In this document: positions 10,701 through 25,700 of the stretch, in pieces
Position numbering within the stretch: the first letter of the stretch is position 1
Layout of the letters: each line of letters begins with the position of its first letter
Assembly (NCBI GenBank): GCA_031761405.1
Contig: JASEVX010000005.1
Coordinates: 7,466,616 to 7,530,615 of the forward strand
From: Serripes groenlandicus
Lineage: Eukaryota > Mollusca > Bivalvia > Cardiida > Cardiidae
Length of the DNA stretch: 64,000 bases
Direction of reading: 5' to 3'
Program-made: the position numbers and the translations under genes
The notes under the pieces: model-generated
Databases searched by the model: none
Told to the model about the DNA's origin: nothing
The model's input: only the letters and a program-made list of their open reading frames with translations

Positions 10701-13700
10701 AGGAACATTTGTGCAAAATAATTTTCAAATCGGGCCAGTACTTTTGGACAAGAAGATTTTTAAAGTTTTAACAATACACATATAAGGAAAACAAGCTCCG
10801 CCCTCTGGTGGACATGTTTTTCAACGGATCGGAAATATTTTAACAATCTTGGTAAAGAGTGCCCCAAGGAACATTTGTGCAAAATAATTTTCAAATTAGG
10901 CCAGTACTTTTGGACAAAAAGATTTTTAAAGTTTTAACAATGCACATATAAAGAAAACAAGCTCCGCCTCCTGGCGGCATATGTTTTTCAACAGATTGGA
11001 AATATTTGAACAATCTTGGTAAACTGTGCCCCAAGGAACATGTTTTTCAACGGATTGGAAATATTTGAACAATCTTGGTAAACTGTGCCCCAAGGAACAT
11101 TTGTGCAAAATAATTTTCAAATCGGGCCAGTACTTTTGGACAAGAAGATTTTTAAAGTTTTAACAATGCACATATAAGGAAAATAAGCTCCGCCCCCTGG
11201 CGGCCATGTTTTTCAACGGATCGGAAATATTTGAACAATCTTGGTAGAAGGTACCCCAAGGAACATTTGTGCAAAATAATTTTCAAATCGGGCCAGTACT
11301 TTTGGACAAGAAGATTTTTCCCCTTTTTTGTTGCCGTGGCAGCAAAAGTTCTGCATGGAATAGAATTCTTTGAACAAGTTTGAAAGAGATCCACCCAAGG
11401 AACATTCCTGTAAAATTATTTTGAATTTGGTTAATTGGTTTAGGAGGAGAAGTCGTTTGTAGGAAAATGTGAACGGACGGACGATGACGGACGACGGACG
11501 GTGAGCGATCACAAAAGCTCACCTTGCACTTTGTGCATAGGTGAGCTAAAAACAGCATAATTGAGTTAGATTGGTTGAAAACTCTCCATTAGTTTTTGTT
11601 TATTGATTTGAGATTAAAGCCATTTCCAATGGTATTTCAGTTACATCAAGCTGGCCAGTTATTTAACCCTTTCCCTCATTCAACAATTCTGCAGCAGACG
11701 ACTTTGAATATTTTTTGTCAAAACATGGAAAATCTCTATAATTGAATGGATAACCTATGACTAAAAGTGGCAAACATTGTGGCAAAAGGAGAAATTGCTT
11801 GTTTTGAGCAATTTCTTCTTTTGTCACTATGTTTTCAAAAAGCCGTCTGCTGCAGAGGCGTCAGAAAGCGTCTACATGGCTACTTTCCCACATAGACTGT
11901 TTAGCTCATTGTTGGTAGACAAATGACGAATCTTTGCTCGTCTAAAAGTTGTGATGATTGCTTTTCATATGACGCGTCTAAAATGATGACGTACCTAATT
12001 CAAGGAATTTACAACCATGAAGGTTGTAGTGTTTGATATTCATAATGATGTTTTCCTTATGTCGGTCCAGGGCCTTCAAGAAGAACACCTGATGGTCAGT
12101 GATCAGTGCATGCAATGTGTCGCCTGAACTACTCCTCAATTGCTCAGCTGTTATAAACCTGCAAATAAACAAGTAAAGTGTGACTTTCATAACTATAGCT
12201 TACAGACAATTTGGCAGTGTGACTTTCATAACTATAGGTTACAGACAATTTGGCAGTGAGACTTTCATAACTATAGCTTACAGCTTACATACAATTTGGC
12301 AGTGTGAATTCCATAGATATTGCTTACAGACAATTTGGCAGTTTGAATTCCATAGATATTGCTTACAGACAATTTGGCAGTGTGAATTCCATAGATATTG
12401 CTTACAGACAATTTGGCAGTGTGAATTTCAAAACTATAGCTAACAGAAATTTTAGCAGCAGACAGCCTTCGCCAATTTTATTGAATCAATTTCTCCATTT
12501 ATCTCCGACAGAGGGTCCTTTAAAAGTATTTAAAATTATGAATAACCAGCTATTATTTATTTATTGTGATGATTTTAAAACAGGTGACTGTTAACATATT
12601 TAAGGTATTAAGATTATTTGCCAAATTATCTGGATGCAAATTCAGATAAGAAGATTTTTAAAGTTTTGGCATTCTACTCCTTTTCTGATGACTAACTGTT
12701 TTTCAACCAATCAATATGGCTTGAACAATTTTTGTAGAGGTTTACCTCTGGAACAATTCGGTGAAATTATCATGTTTTCAGATAAGCAGATGTATAGGGG
12801 AAGAATGTTTAAGTTTTGGCATTTTCCCCCTATCTGATGCCGCAGCACAGTAACTTCATAGCTTTGGACAGTTTGAAAGAGGATTACCAAAGGTACATTC
12901 CTATGAAGTTTGGTTGAAATTGGCAAAATGTTTTAGTAGATGTTGTTTGAAGCTCAAAACTGATGACAGTCAGAGAAAGATTTGAATACATCACATAAAG
13001 CCTTTGGCTCAGGCGATTTAAAAATATATATTCAAGTCTATTGAATAACAATACTTCCATTCACAGATATTTTACAAATGCGTCTGTTACAGATATTTTT
13101 GTATGTGGGAACAGCTCAAAATATCAAGTACATACATTTCAGAGTAACAATGATCATTCAGTGTATATAGGAGAGCCTGTGTTTTCGCCTGTTCTTTTGA
13201 ATAACCAGGCAGCAGTCCTCCAGGGCCATGGCAACACCTCGTTTCCCTCAGTCTGGTCGGCTGCATGTGTGATGTCCGTCTGCTGGCATCTCTGACGGCT
13301 CCAGACATCCCGCTGGCCAGGTCTAAAACCCCAGCAACAGGTTTGGTAACCACACCTACCAGTCCTTCATATAAACCGACGGCAAAACCCTGAAGTATAT
13401 ATGTGCCTGGTCTGGATATTGTAATCATGCTTTAACCCTTTCCCACCTATAAACACATTATGATGCCTCTGTAGTAGACATCTTTTGAAAACATTGTGAC
13501 AAAAGGAGAAATTGCTCAAAACAAGCAATTTCTCCTTTAGCCATAATGTTTTTCAACTTAATTCAAGAATCGTTCTTTTATTTATAGAGTTTCCATATCT
13601 GTAACTAAATATTTTAAAGTTGTGGGCTGCTATTTGTTGAATGTTGGAAAGGGTTGAGCCACCTTCAACAGTATTTCAGTTAAAATGTTTGTCACAGCAT

Positions 13701-16700
13701 TTCCTGGGTAAATAACCAGTACTGCTGGTAAGTTAATCTTAACCATTTCCCTCATATAGACACTTTCTGACGCCTCTGCAGCAGACGGCTTTTTGAAAAC
13801 ATAGTGACAAAAGAAGAAATTGCTCAAAACGAGCAATTTCTCTTTTTGCCACAAGGTTTTCCACTTTTAGTCATAGGTTATCCATTCAATTATAGAGATT
13901 TTCCATTTTTTGACAAAATATGTTCAAAGTCGTCTGCTGCATAATTGTCGTATGAGGGAAAGGGTTAACACAAGGAGGGAAGCCTCTACAACCATCTTTA
14001 TATCAGGATGATCTGACTGAGGATCTAACCCTGGTCTCATGCTCTCCAGTATGACACTGTTACCACTACATCACTGAGTCTTTCAATAGAATTAGCAGGT
14101 TCAACAACTGAACCCCACTACACAATTATAGGGCATATTCCATTTGGGTCAGCAGGCATTGCATAAGAAGGAGATTATTACATAATAATCACCTTCCAAA
14201 AAACATACAGAAGTTTAAAATTAGCTCTTTCCCCACTTACACACCTTTTTTGGGACATCTGCAGCAGGCAACATTTTGAAAACATAGTTACAAGAGGTGA
14301 AATTACTCATAAAAAAGGTCAGTATTAGTTTTTTGGAACGGACAAGTTTAGTCAATGTCAGACATAAGATGGAGATGTGATCACTTTGAAAAGGTATACT
14401 ACTGATTAGACATGTGTTTTGTTGGGGTTTTACGCCGTTTTCAACATTATTTCAGTTATATCAAGGAACCAGCTCACTTATTTATGATCCAAGGGTAAAC
14501 AACCAGTACTAGGCTAGGAAAAGTGCCTTGCCCAAGGGCACTCCATAATGACCATAGTGCCGCGACTTGGGATCGAACATGGGACACCCGGTAATAAATA
14601 CCCGACGCTAAATACTAGGCCATTTGACTTGAGCCCTTTATAATACTCACCTCAACCCCTCCTTCTCTTGCCCCCTCTATGGGTTTGAAGACACTTTTGA
14701 AGCCTCCATACACACCATGACCCAGTCCTTTGAACCCTGACATAATGTAACCCCCGCTACTTTGTGCCTTGTTTCGAATCTGCTGTCTCTTCGTGTTGTG
14801 CTTGGCATCAAAATGTACGTTACTGACAACATCAGACACGGAACCAGCTACCTGTGGGATATATATATGTATGCAAAATGAGCTATCTACATTCAAAGGT
14901 GATGTTAGGCAGCTAGACGTTGGTCTTAACCCTTTCCCTCATACGACAATTCCGCAGCAGACGACTTTGAATATATTTTGTCAAAAAATGGAAAATCTCT
15001 ATAATTGAATGGATAACCTATGACTATACGTGGAAAACATTGTGGCAAAAGGAGAAATTGCTCGTTTTGAGCAATTTCTTCTTTTGTCACTATGTTTTCA
15101 ACGTCAGAACGCGTCTATATGAGAGAAAGGGTTAAGGGACTCATTACCACATATGAGCCATTCCACGAGAAAACCAGCAGCTCATATAGTGAAAAAGAAA
15201 TTTTTGAGGTATTGCACAATGTTTGTCTACTTGTATGGGACTTGTATCTTTATCTTTCCCTCATATGACAAATCTGCTGCAGACGACATTGAAAACATCT
15301 ACGTACATATTTGGACAATTTCGGAGTATAATTGAATAAAGTTGATAACATTGTTGCAAAAGGAAAAATTGCCCATTATGAGCAATTACTCGTATTGTCA
15401 CAATGTTTTCAAAAGTCATCTGCTGCAGATGTGTCTGAAGGTGGGAATGGGATGAAGCTGTAAATTTTGAACACTGGTAATTAGACATTGGTTAATGTTT
15501 TAGTATTCTAGAAACTAAATCATACAACAAGTGTTTGGATGAAAATAAATGTTATTTTATGTAAAAAAGCCCCCAAATCAAAGTCGCATCTAATATGTGG
15601 GTAAACGTCGCAAAAGGACTTGGTTGTAAAAGAGAATCGAAGTTCTTCATTATGCAATAATCACTCTTCTGCCTTAGATCATTTGATGTCCGTTCAGAAA
15701 AAATTAATTCTTCCAACAAAACCAACTGCCATTTTTATTTGGCCAATACTGGGAAGCTGACGGGACCTCAAAGGGTTTATAGTGACTAGATTTGTGTATG
15801 GAGTTGAAATATGGTTGGTCGGCCGACTGTATGGATTCGTCATATATTTATTAGCTGTAATAGTCTTAAGACTACAATGGCTTTGTGATCACTTTCAGTC
15901 TGTAATTAACATTCATTAAGTTATTTCTCCCTTTTTGTAATATCATTGTGTTCAAAGATGTAATATAGTTATATATTGGAAATCAAGTCCAAATAAGGTG
16001 TTGCATTCTTCATGTACAAAATGACATTATGTACAAATTGTATATACCTACAGTCAAAATAGATTATCAGTGGTCTAGTGGTAGTCTACGCATCCAAACT
16101 CGAATACGTTGGCAAGAAGCTTAAGTAAGCTACAATGATAGATTTGTTGCATATATTTGTAAATGATGCTATAACAGACTTAAGTGTGAAAACTATAGAT
16201 GGCATTTAGCATTTTAATAGGAGAAAATTAAAAAAAAAAGATTCCGTATGGTTGAAAAATATGGCCCGTACGTAAAAATCTGAAAGTGAGAAAAAAAAGA
16301 AAAAAAAAAGTTTCGTACTGTCGTATGCATTTTTGAAGTCTAAAATCCGAGGACCTATTTTTTAATTTGGTGTGGCCTCAGTGAGGAATTTCTCCTTCTG
16401 CAACAGTGTTTTCAACTCTGTATAATAATTACACTTTCATTTATAGAGATGTTCCATACTTTTGCACAGATGGTTCTATTATATATAATTAAGCCATCTG
16501 CTACAATTTTGTTGCATTTTGGAAAGAATATTTCTAGCGTCTTCTGCTTGGAAAAAAGGCATTACATTTTGTTTTATTTTAATTATAGTTTAAAACATTG
16601 TGTGAAAAGGAGAAATTGCTCATGCTGCTAAAGTCATCATAGGTAGTTTGTGTATCAGGTAAAAGGTTCAAAGAGATTTCTGGAGAAAGTAACTGTTGCA

Positions 16701-19700
16701 TTGGGTGTGATAAAGGTACAGAAATATTTCCACAATCTAAATAAAATTGGCTTATTGTAACCCGATTTTACCCGAACAAATTCTACCCAAACACGAACAA
16801 ATTTTATCGGAATAAATTCTACCCAAACAAATTCTACTCGCACACAAACATATTCTACCCGAACAAATTCTACCCTAACAAATTCAACCCGAAAATAATC
16901 TACCCGAACACGAACAAATTTTACCCTAACAAATTTTATCCGAACACGAACATATTATACCCGAACAAATTCTACCCTAAAATAATATACCCGAACAAAT
17001 TCTACCCCAAAATAATATACCCAAACAAATTCTACCCGAAAAAAATTCTACCCGAACACGAACAAAATTTGTCGGAATAAATTCTACCCGAACACGAACA
17101 TATTTTACCCGAACAAATTCTACCCCAAAATAATATACCCGAACAAATTCTACCCGAAAAAAGATATACCCGAACACAAACAAATTTTATCGGAACAAAT
17201 TTTAGCCGAACAAATTTTAGCCGAACAATTTTTACCCGAACACGAACATATTTTACCCGAACAAATTCTACCCGAACACGAACAAATTTGACCTGAACAA
17301 ATGTTATTCGAACAAATTCTACCCGAACACGAACATTTATTGAACAAATATTATCGGAAAAAATTCTACCCGAAAAAAATATACCCCGAACACGAACATA
17401 TTTTATCGGAACAATTTATACCCGAACATATTTTACCCGAACAAATTCTACCCGAAAAATAAATTCGACCCGGAACACGAACATATTTTATCGGAACAAT
17501 TTCTACCCGAACACGAACAAATTTGACCTGAACAATTTCTACCCGAACATAATTTACCCGAACATATTTTACCCGAACAAATTCTACCCAAACACATTTT
17601 ATCCGAACAAATTCTACCCCAAAATAATATACCAGAACAAATTCTACCCGAAAAAAATATCCGAACAAATATTATCGGAACAAATTCTACCCGAAACAAA
17701 TATACTGGAACACAAACGAATTTTACCGGATTATTCTACACGCACACGAACATATTCTACCCGGACATATTTTACCCGAACATATTCTACACCTAAAAAT
17801 TCTACTCGAACACAAAGAAATTTTATCGGATTTTTTTTTTATCCGAACAATTTCTACCCGAACATATTTTACCCGAACAAAATTTAGCCGAACACAAACA
17901 AATTTGACCTGAACAAATTTTATCTGAACAATTTCTACCCGAACACGAACATTTATTCGAACAAATATTATCGGAAAAAAAATCTACCCGAAACAAATCT
18001 ACCCCAAACACGAACATATTTTATCGGAACAATTTCTACCCGAACATATTTTACCCGAACAAATTCTACCCGAAAAAAATATACTCGAACACAAACGAAT
18101 TTTATCGGAATTTGTTTTATCTGAACAATTTCTACCCGAACATATTTTATCCGAATCAATTCTACTCGAAAAAATTATTCTACTCGCACACGAACATATT
18201 ATACCCGAACATATTTTACCTGAACATATTCTACGCGTAAAATTTCTACCCGAACACGAACAAATTTGACCTGAACAAATTTTATCCGAACAATTTCTAC
18301 CCGAACACGAACATTTATTCGAACAAATATTATCGCGAAAAATTCTACCCGAAATAAATATACCTCGAACACGAACATATTTTATCGGAACAATTTCTAC
18401 AAGAACATATTTTACCCGAACAAATTCTACCCGAAAAAAAAAAACGACCCCGAACACGAACATATTTTATCCGAACAATTTCTACCCGAACACGAACATT
18501 TATTCGAACAAATATTATCGCAAAAAATTCTACCCGAAATAAATATACCTCGAACACGAACATATTTTATCGGAACGATTTCTACCCGAACATATTTTAA
18601 TCGAACAAATATTATCGCAAAAAAATTCTACCCGAAATAAATATACCTCGAACACGAACATATTTTATCGGAACGATTTCTACCCGAACATATTTTAATC
18701 GAACAAATTCTACCCAAAAAAAAAAAACGAACATATTTTATCGGAACAATTTCTACCCGAACACGAACAAATTTGACCTGAACAATTTCTACCCGAACAT
18801 ATTTTACCCGAACACGAACATATTTTACCCGAACAAATTCTACCCAAACACATTTTATCGGAATAAATTCTACCCCAACATAATAATATACGAGAACAAA
18901 TTCTACCCGAAAAAAATATCCGAACAAATATTATCGGAAAAAAAACTACCCGAAAAAAATATACCCCGAACACGAACATATTTTATCGGAATTTTGTTTT
19001 ATCCGAACAATTTCTACCCGAACATATTTTATCCGAATCAATTCTACCCGAACAAATTATTCTACTCGCACCGAACATATTCTACCCGAACAAATTCTAC
19101 CCTTTTTTATCGGAACTCTTCTTATATCTACCCGAACATATTTTACCCGAAAAAAAATTACTCAAACACGAACAAATTTTACCCGAAAAAAATATACCCG
19201 AACACAAACAAATTTTATCGGAATAAATTCTACCCGAACACGAACATATTTTACCCGAACAAATTCTACCCAAACACATTTTATCGGAATAAATTCTACC
19301 CGAACAAATTGTACCCCAAAATAATATACCAGAACAAATTCTACCCGAAAAAAATATACCCGAACACAAACAAATTTTATCGGAACACATTTTAGCCGAA
19401 CAATTTCTACCCGAACACGAACATATTTTACCCGAACAGATTCTACCCAAACACGAACTAATTTTAGGGAATAAATTCTACCCGAACAAATTCTACCCTA
19501 ACAATATCTACCCGAAAAAAATCTACCCGAACACAAACAAATTTTACCCGAACAAATTTTATCCGAACAAAACAAATTATAATCGAACACAAACATATTC
19601 TACCCGAACAAATTTTACCCGAACAAATTTTACCCGCACACGAACATATTCTACCCAAAGAAACTCTACCCGAAAAAAAATATACCCGAATACGAACACA

Positions 19701-22700
19701 TTTTACCCGAACAAATTCTACCCGGTATACATAGTAAATGACAACAAAGCTTCATTGACGATTATAGTAAATGACAACAGAGCTTCATTGACGAGTATAG
19801 ACAATGACAACAGAGCTTCATTGACAGATAAGGAGAAGTGAACTGTTCTTATTCCCAAAATATCTCTATTATTACTGAACCAAACCCTAAGTTGCGGGTT
19901 CTCAAAATAATTGTCTCACTGAGACGATTCTTTTGAGTACCCACAGCATAGGGTTTGAGTGAGAAATATGGTTTCATAACATGAAAAATATTCCTAATCT
20001 GGAGCTCTGATGGCACTCAATGGTAGGCAAAATAAAAACAAACAATCTAACGTATCCTAAATTTTTTTGTTAACGTAATACCTTTGAAATTTTCAATTAT
20101 TCCTATCAAAACATACTCAGAAATACAGCCAGAGCATATTAACCCTTTCCCTCATACGACAATTCTGCAGCAGACGATGCAAACATATTTTGTCAAAAAA
20201 TAGAAAATCTCTATAATTTAATGGATTATAGTGGAAAACATTGTGGCAAAAGGAGAAATTGCTCGTTTTGAGAAATTTCTTCTTTTGTCACTTTGTTTTC
20301 AAAAGGCTGCAAAGGCATCAAAAAGCATCTATATGAGGGAAAGGGTTAATATAACTAGAAAATTAATTCTGATATTTCGATACAACATTTGATGCGTCAT
20401 GTAACACAGATTGACTTCTTTTCTAGCTGCTTTTAAATCTGATTGAACCTAAAGTATCTTGTCAGGTCAAAGGTTGCAAGAGTCAAAATTGAGGCATCTG
20501 TATGTCAGAGGAAAAGGGTTGAGTTCACTATGACAGGCATTGGCAGCTATGGAATTAACCTTTACTGACATTCAACAAATCTGCAGTTAGCCTTCTTTGA
20601 AAACATATAGGCAATTACACGTATAATTACATGGAAAATCTCTGAAAATGAAAGTTATTATTGAATAGAGTTTAAAACATTGTGGCCAATGGCAAAACAT
20701 TGTTTATCATGACTTTTTGCCGCAATGTTTTCATAAGTCATCCACTGAAAATGTGTTAAATGTGTCTGCACGATTGTGAAGAAAGGGTTAGACATAAGTA
20801 ACAGGTATTAGTATTATTAAGTAACATAAATCGAGATGGTTAAGATTTTGGTTAATTTAATGGTAAATATGATTGTTTTGTTTGAACAGCGAAACGTGCA
20901 TGTAATTAGTCATCAAGCCACGAAAAGGGGCATAATTCAGCCAAAATCGTATGTAGAGTTATGGGACTTGTCCTGCAAGGTCATTTGATGACATCCAATA
21001 AGAGTGTCCAGTTTAAAAGCAATAGCATTCGTGGTTTGTGAGATAAGGCGTTAAACAAGAGGGCCAAAATGGCCCTAAATCGATCACCTAATTGAAAGTA
21101 AATTAGTAGCAAATATTTAACTGCAAATATCTGGGAAAATTTTATCAGGGAGTGCAAATGAAACTGCAAAGGAGTGGACACTTCTCAAGAAACAGCTTAT
21201 CAGTAAAGGCCATTTATATCTTGAAATCTAACAAGAACTTTAATAAGAATGGAATTATAAAGTTTTTGTCATTTTGCACCTTTCCTGATGCCGCCTTGCT
21301 GCCCTATTTTTCAACGAAATCAATATGGCTTCAACAGTTTATTTAGAGGGTCACTTAAGGAACATTTCTACCAAATTATCTTGCAATCGCACAAGTAGAT
21401 TATGGAGGAAAAGGATTTTAAAATTTGGGTATTTTTCTCACTTTCTGATGCCGCAGCAACCAAAGTTATCAATGGAATTTAAATCTTTGAACAATTTGGA
21501 AAGAGGACCACCAAAGGAACATTCATGTGATGTTTTGTGGAAATTGGTCTATTGGAATGGTAGGAGTTGGTTGTCATTTGTAGCTAAAAGTTCAATTTAC
21601 CCTTTTTGTGATGACGCCTGGTTGATATGATTGTGTAACCAATCAAAATGGCTTAATCAAATTAAATAGAGCATCATTACAGTAAGATTCGTATTATATT
21701 TTCTTAAAATCAGACAGACACTTTCATAAAAATGGAATTTTCAAATTTTGTCATTTTGCCCCTTTTCTGATGCCGCCTGACTGCCATGTTTTTCGACCAA
21801 TCAGTATGGCTTGAACAATTTTTATAGAGGGTCACCCAATGAACATTTCTACCAAATTATATTTGAATCTGACAGGCAGATTCGGAGGAAAAGATTTTTA
21901 AAGTTTGGACATTATGTCTCCTTTCTGATGCCGCAGCAACCAAAGTTCTCATTGGAATTTTAATCTTTGAACAATTTTGAAAGAGGACCACCAAAGGAAC
22001 ATTCCTGTGATGTTTTGTGGAAATTGGTCTATTGGAATGGTAGGAGTTTGGATCTCATTTGTAGCTAAAAGTTCAATTTACCCCTTTTGTGATGACGCCT
22101 GGTTGCTATGATTGTGTAACCAATCAAAACGGCTTAATCAAATTAAATAGAGGATCATTACAGTAAGATTCATATTATATTTTCTTAAAATCAGACAAGC
22201 ACTTTCATAAAAATGGAATTTTCAAATTTTGTAATTTTGCCCCTTTTTTGATGCCGCCTGACTGCCATGTTTTTCGACCAATCAGTATGGCTTGAACAGT
22301 TTATTTATAGAGGGTCACCCAAGGAACATTTCTACCAAATTATATTTGAATCTGACTGGCAGATTCGGAGGAGAAGATTTTTAAAGTTTGGACATTTTGT
22401 CCCCTTTCTGATGCCGCAGCAACCAAAGTTCTCATTGGAATTTTAATCTTTGAACAATTTTGAAAGAGGACCACCAAAGGAACATTCCTGTGATGTTTTG
22501 TGGAAATTGGTCTATTGGAATGGTAGGAGTTGGTTGTCATTTGTAGCTAAAAGTTCAATTTACCCCTATTGTGATGACGCCTGGTTGCTATGATTGTGTA
22601 ACCAATCAAAATGGCTTAAACAAATTAAATAGAGGATCATTACAGTAAGATTCGTATTATATTTTCTTAAAATCAGACAAGCACTTTCATAACAAGAGGC

Positions 22701-25700
22701 CCATGAGGGCCTATGCTCTACTAGTATGGTTCTTTGGTCATTTTCAATCCAGAGCATGTATGTATGGTGAAGATCGGATAGTAAATGGAGGCTCTTTTGT
22801 GTTCACAAGCTGTATTATAGTAATTTTTACAATTTCATGGGCCATAATCCAGTCTTGCATGGGCGGATCTAGCTGGTTTTCAAAAGGAACCAAGCTCTCA
22901 TCAATATTTAACTACTATCTAAGTTTGGTGAAGATCAGATAGTAAATGGAGCCTCTATTGTGTTCACATGCTCAATTATAGCAATTTGGACAATTTCAAG
23001 GGCCATAATCCAGTCTTGCATGGGCGGATCTGGCTGGTTTAGGAAAGGAACCGAGCTCTCATGGATATCTTACTACTGTATAAGTTTGGTTGAGATACAA
23101 TCAAAAGTGAAGACTATCGTGTTAAAAAGTTCTTTTATAGCAATTTTGACCATTTCAAAGGCCATAATCCAGTCATGCATGGGCGGATCTGGCTGGTTTT
23201 CGAAAGGAACCGAGCTCTCATGGATATCTACTGTATAAGTTTGGTTGAGATACAATCAAACGTGAAGACTGTATCGTGTTAACAAGCTCTTTTATAGCAA
23301 TTTTGACCATTTCAAGGGCCATAATCCAGTCTTGCATGGGCGGATCTGGCTGGTTTTCGAAAGGAACCGAGCTCTCATGAATATCTAACTACTGTATAAG
23401 TTTGGTTGAGATACAATTAAAAGTGAAGACTGTATCGTGTTAACAAGCTCTTTTATAGCAATTTTGACCATTTCAAGGGCCATAATCCAGTCATGCATGG
23501 GCGGATCTGGCTGGTTTTCGAAAGGAACCGAGCTCTCATGGATATCTAACTACTGTATAAGTTTGGTTGAGATACAATCAAACGTGAAGACTGTATCGTG
23601 TTAACAAGCTCTTTTATAGCAATTTTGACCATTTCAAGGGCCATAATCCAGTCATGCATGGGCGGATCTGGCTGGTTTTCGAAAGGAACGGAGCTCTCAT
23701 GAATATCTAACTACTGTATAAGTTTGGTTGAGATTCAATTAAAAGTGAAGACTGTATCGTGTTAACAAGCTCTTTTATAGCAATTTTGACCATTTCAAGG
23801 GCCATAATCCAGTCATGCATGGGCGGATCTGGCTGGTTTTCGAAAGGAACCGAGCTCTCATGGATATCTAACTACTGTATAAGTTTGGTTGAGATACAAT
23901 CAAAAGTGAAGACTGTATCGTGTTAACAAGAAATTGTTTACGGACGGACGGACGGACGCACGCACGCACGACGGACACATCGCCACGACATAAGCCCTTC
24001 TGGCCTTTGGCCAGTAGAGCTAAAAATGGAATTTTCAAATTTTGTCATTTTGCCCCTTTTTTGATGCCGCCTGACTGCCATGTTTTTCGCCCAATCAGTA
24101 TGGCTTGAACAATTTTTATAGAGGGTCACCCAAGGAACATTTCTACCAAATTATTTTTGAATCTGACAGGCAGATTCGGAGGAGAAGATTTTTAAAGTTT
24201 GGACATTTTGTCCCCTTTCTGATGCCGCAGCAACCAAAGTTCTCAATGGAATTTAAATCTTTGAACAATTTTGGGCGAGGCCAACCAGAGGAACAGTCCT
24301 GTGATGTTTCACCGAAATTGTCCTTGGAGTTTGGGAGGAGATGATGTTTAAAGCTAAAAGTTAACACCGGACGGACGACGGACAAAAAGTGATCAGAATA
24401 GCTCACCTTGAGCCTTTGGCTCAGGTGATCTAAAAAGGCTTATCCACCACCTTCAGTACCATTTTGATGAAACTGCAGCTGATGACTTTTGAAAACATTG
24501 TGACTCAAGAAGAAATTGCTCATAATGATTGTATTCTTCTTGTGTCAAAATGTTTTCAACACAATACAATAAGTAGACTTTCAATGAATTGCTTTTTTTA
24601 TAGCTATGCCTAGGTGCTTTCACAGTCATTTGCTGCAGATTTGTTGTATGTGGGAAAAGGGTTACTAAAAGGTTCTGTCTGTCTGTCTCACTTACTTTGG
24701 CTGTTGAGTTTGACACTCCATGGAATATTCCTTTAGCAAAACCTCCGACATTGACGTCCTCTATCAGTCCAGACACACCCTCAGCCACATCGTTCATCAG
24801 TCCTAGGGGATTCCCCAGGAAATCTACAGATCCAAGAATTTTGGCAGCTTGACCTTTCAACTCCTGAAATTAGAAATTAGTTCACCTATAATGCAATTAT
24901 TACATTCTAAGCTGAACACATTTGATTCAGCTGTTGCAGATGGATTTTAAAACAAGAGGGCCATGATGACCTGCTTTTTTCTTTTCTCACTTTAGCCATA
25001 TAAGGCAAAACAGCTCTGCATCCTGGCGGCCATGTTATTTTACCAATAACCATAGCTGGAAGGAATCTCAAAGAGGGTCATTCAAGGAACATTTCTACAA
25101 AGACAGACACTTTGGGAGGAGAAGATATTTCAAGCTTTCACTATAGCTATATGAGGAAAAACAGCCCCACCCCCCTAGTGGCTTTGTTTTTTGACGAATC
25201 AACATGGCTTGAAGGAATCTAAAAGAGGATCACCCAAGAAACATTGCTACAAAATTATTTAAAAATCAGCCAGAAACTTTCAGAGGAAAAGATTTTTTTA
25301 AAGTTTTGACTATATGCATATAAGGCAAAACAGGCCCTCCCCACCATATCAGCCATGTTTATTTACCAATCAACATGGCTTGAAGGAATCTGATAGAGGG
25401 TCAGCCAAGGTACATTTCTACAAGATAATTTTTAAAGTGTATATTAACTAATAAACATGCCTTTAAGGTAACTGATAGAGAGTCACCAAGGAACATTTCT
25501 ACAAAATTATTTGAAAATCGGCGAACCAATTTGGGAGAAGAAGAACTTAAAAGTTTTTTTCATTTCATTGCCATGGAAACCAGAATTCTGCATGAATCCC
25601 AAAAATTTGAAAGAATTCTGTTAAAACAAGCAAATTCATGAAATTTATATCATGAAATATTGTAGGAAAATGTTGAGGTTAGGTTTAAACATGTCAGTAG

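Noticed and set aside
12180..12594. Plus-strand frames with repeated AYRQFGS
   Set aside because: Product of the 39-bp tandem array in an intron.
16977..19658. Long open frames on both strands (Cys/Ser/Gly-rich or Asn/Tyr/Pro-rich proteins)
   Set aside because: They are translations of the 15-bp minisatellite; unit lengths in multiples of three keep frames open without selection.
16759..19725. CRISPR-like or centromeric satellite array
   Set aside because: No constant repeat with unique spacers; units are short, variable and contiguous in a eukaryotic intron.
21325..24406. Frames of 60-100 codons in 21.3-24.4 kb
   Set aside because: They lie inside F1/F2 core units and recur with the repeats; no transposase or helicase motifs.
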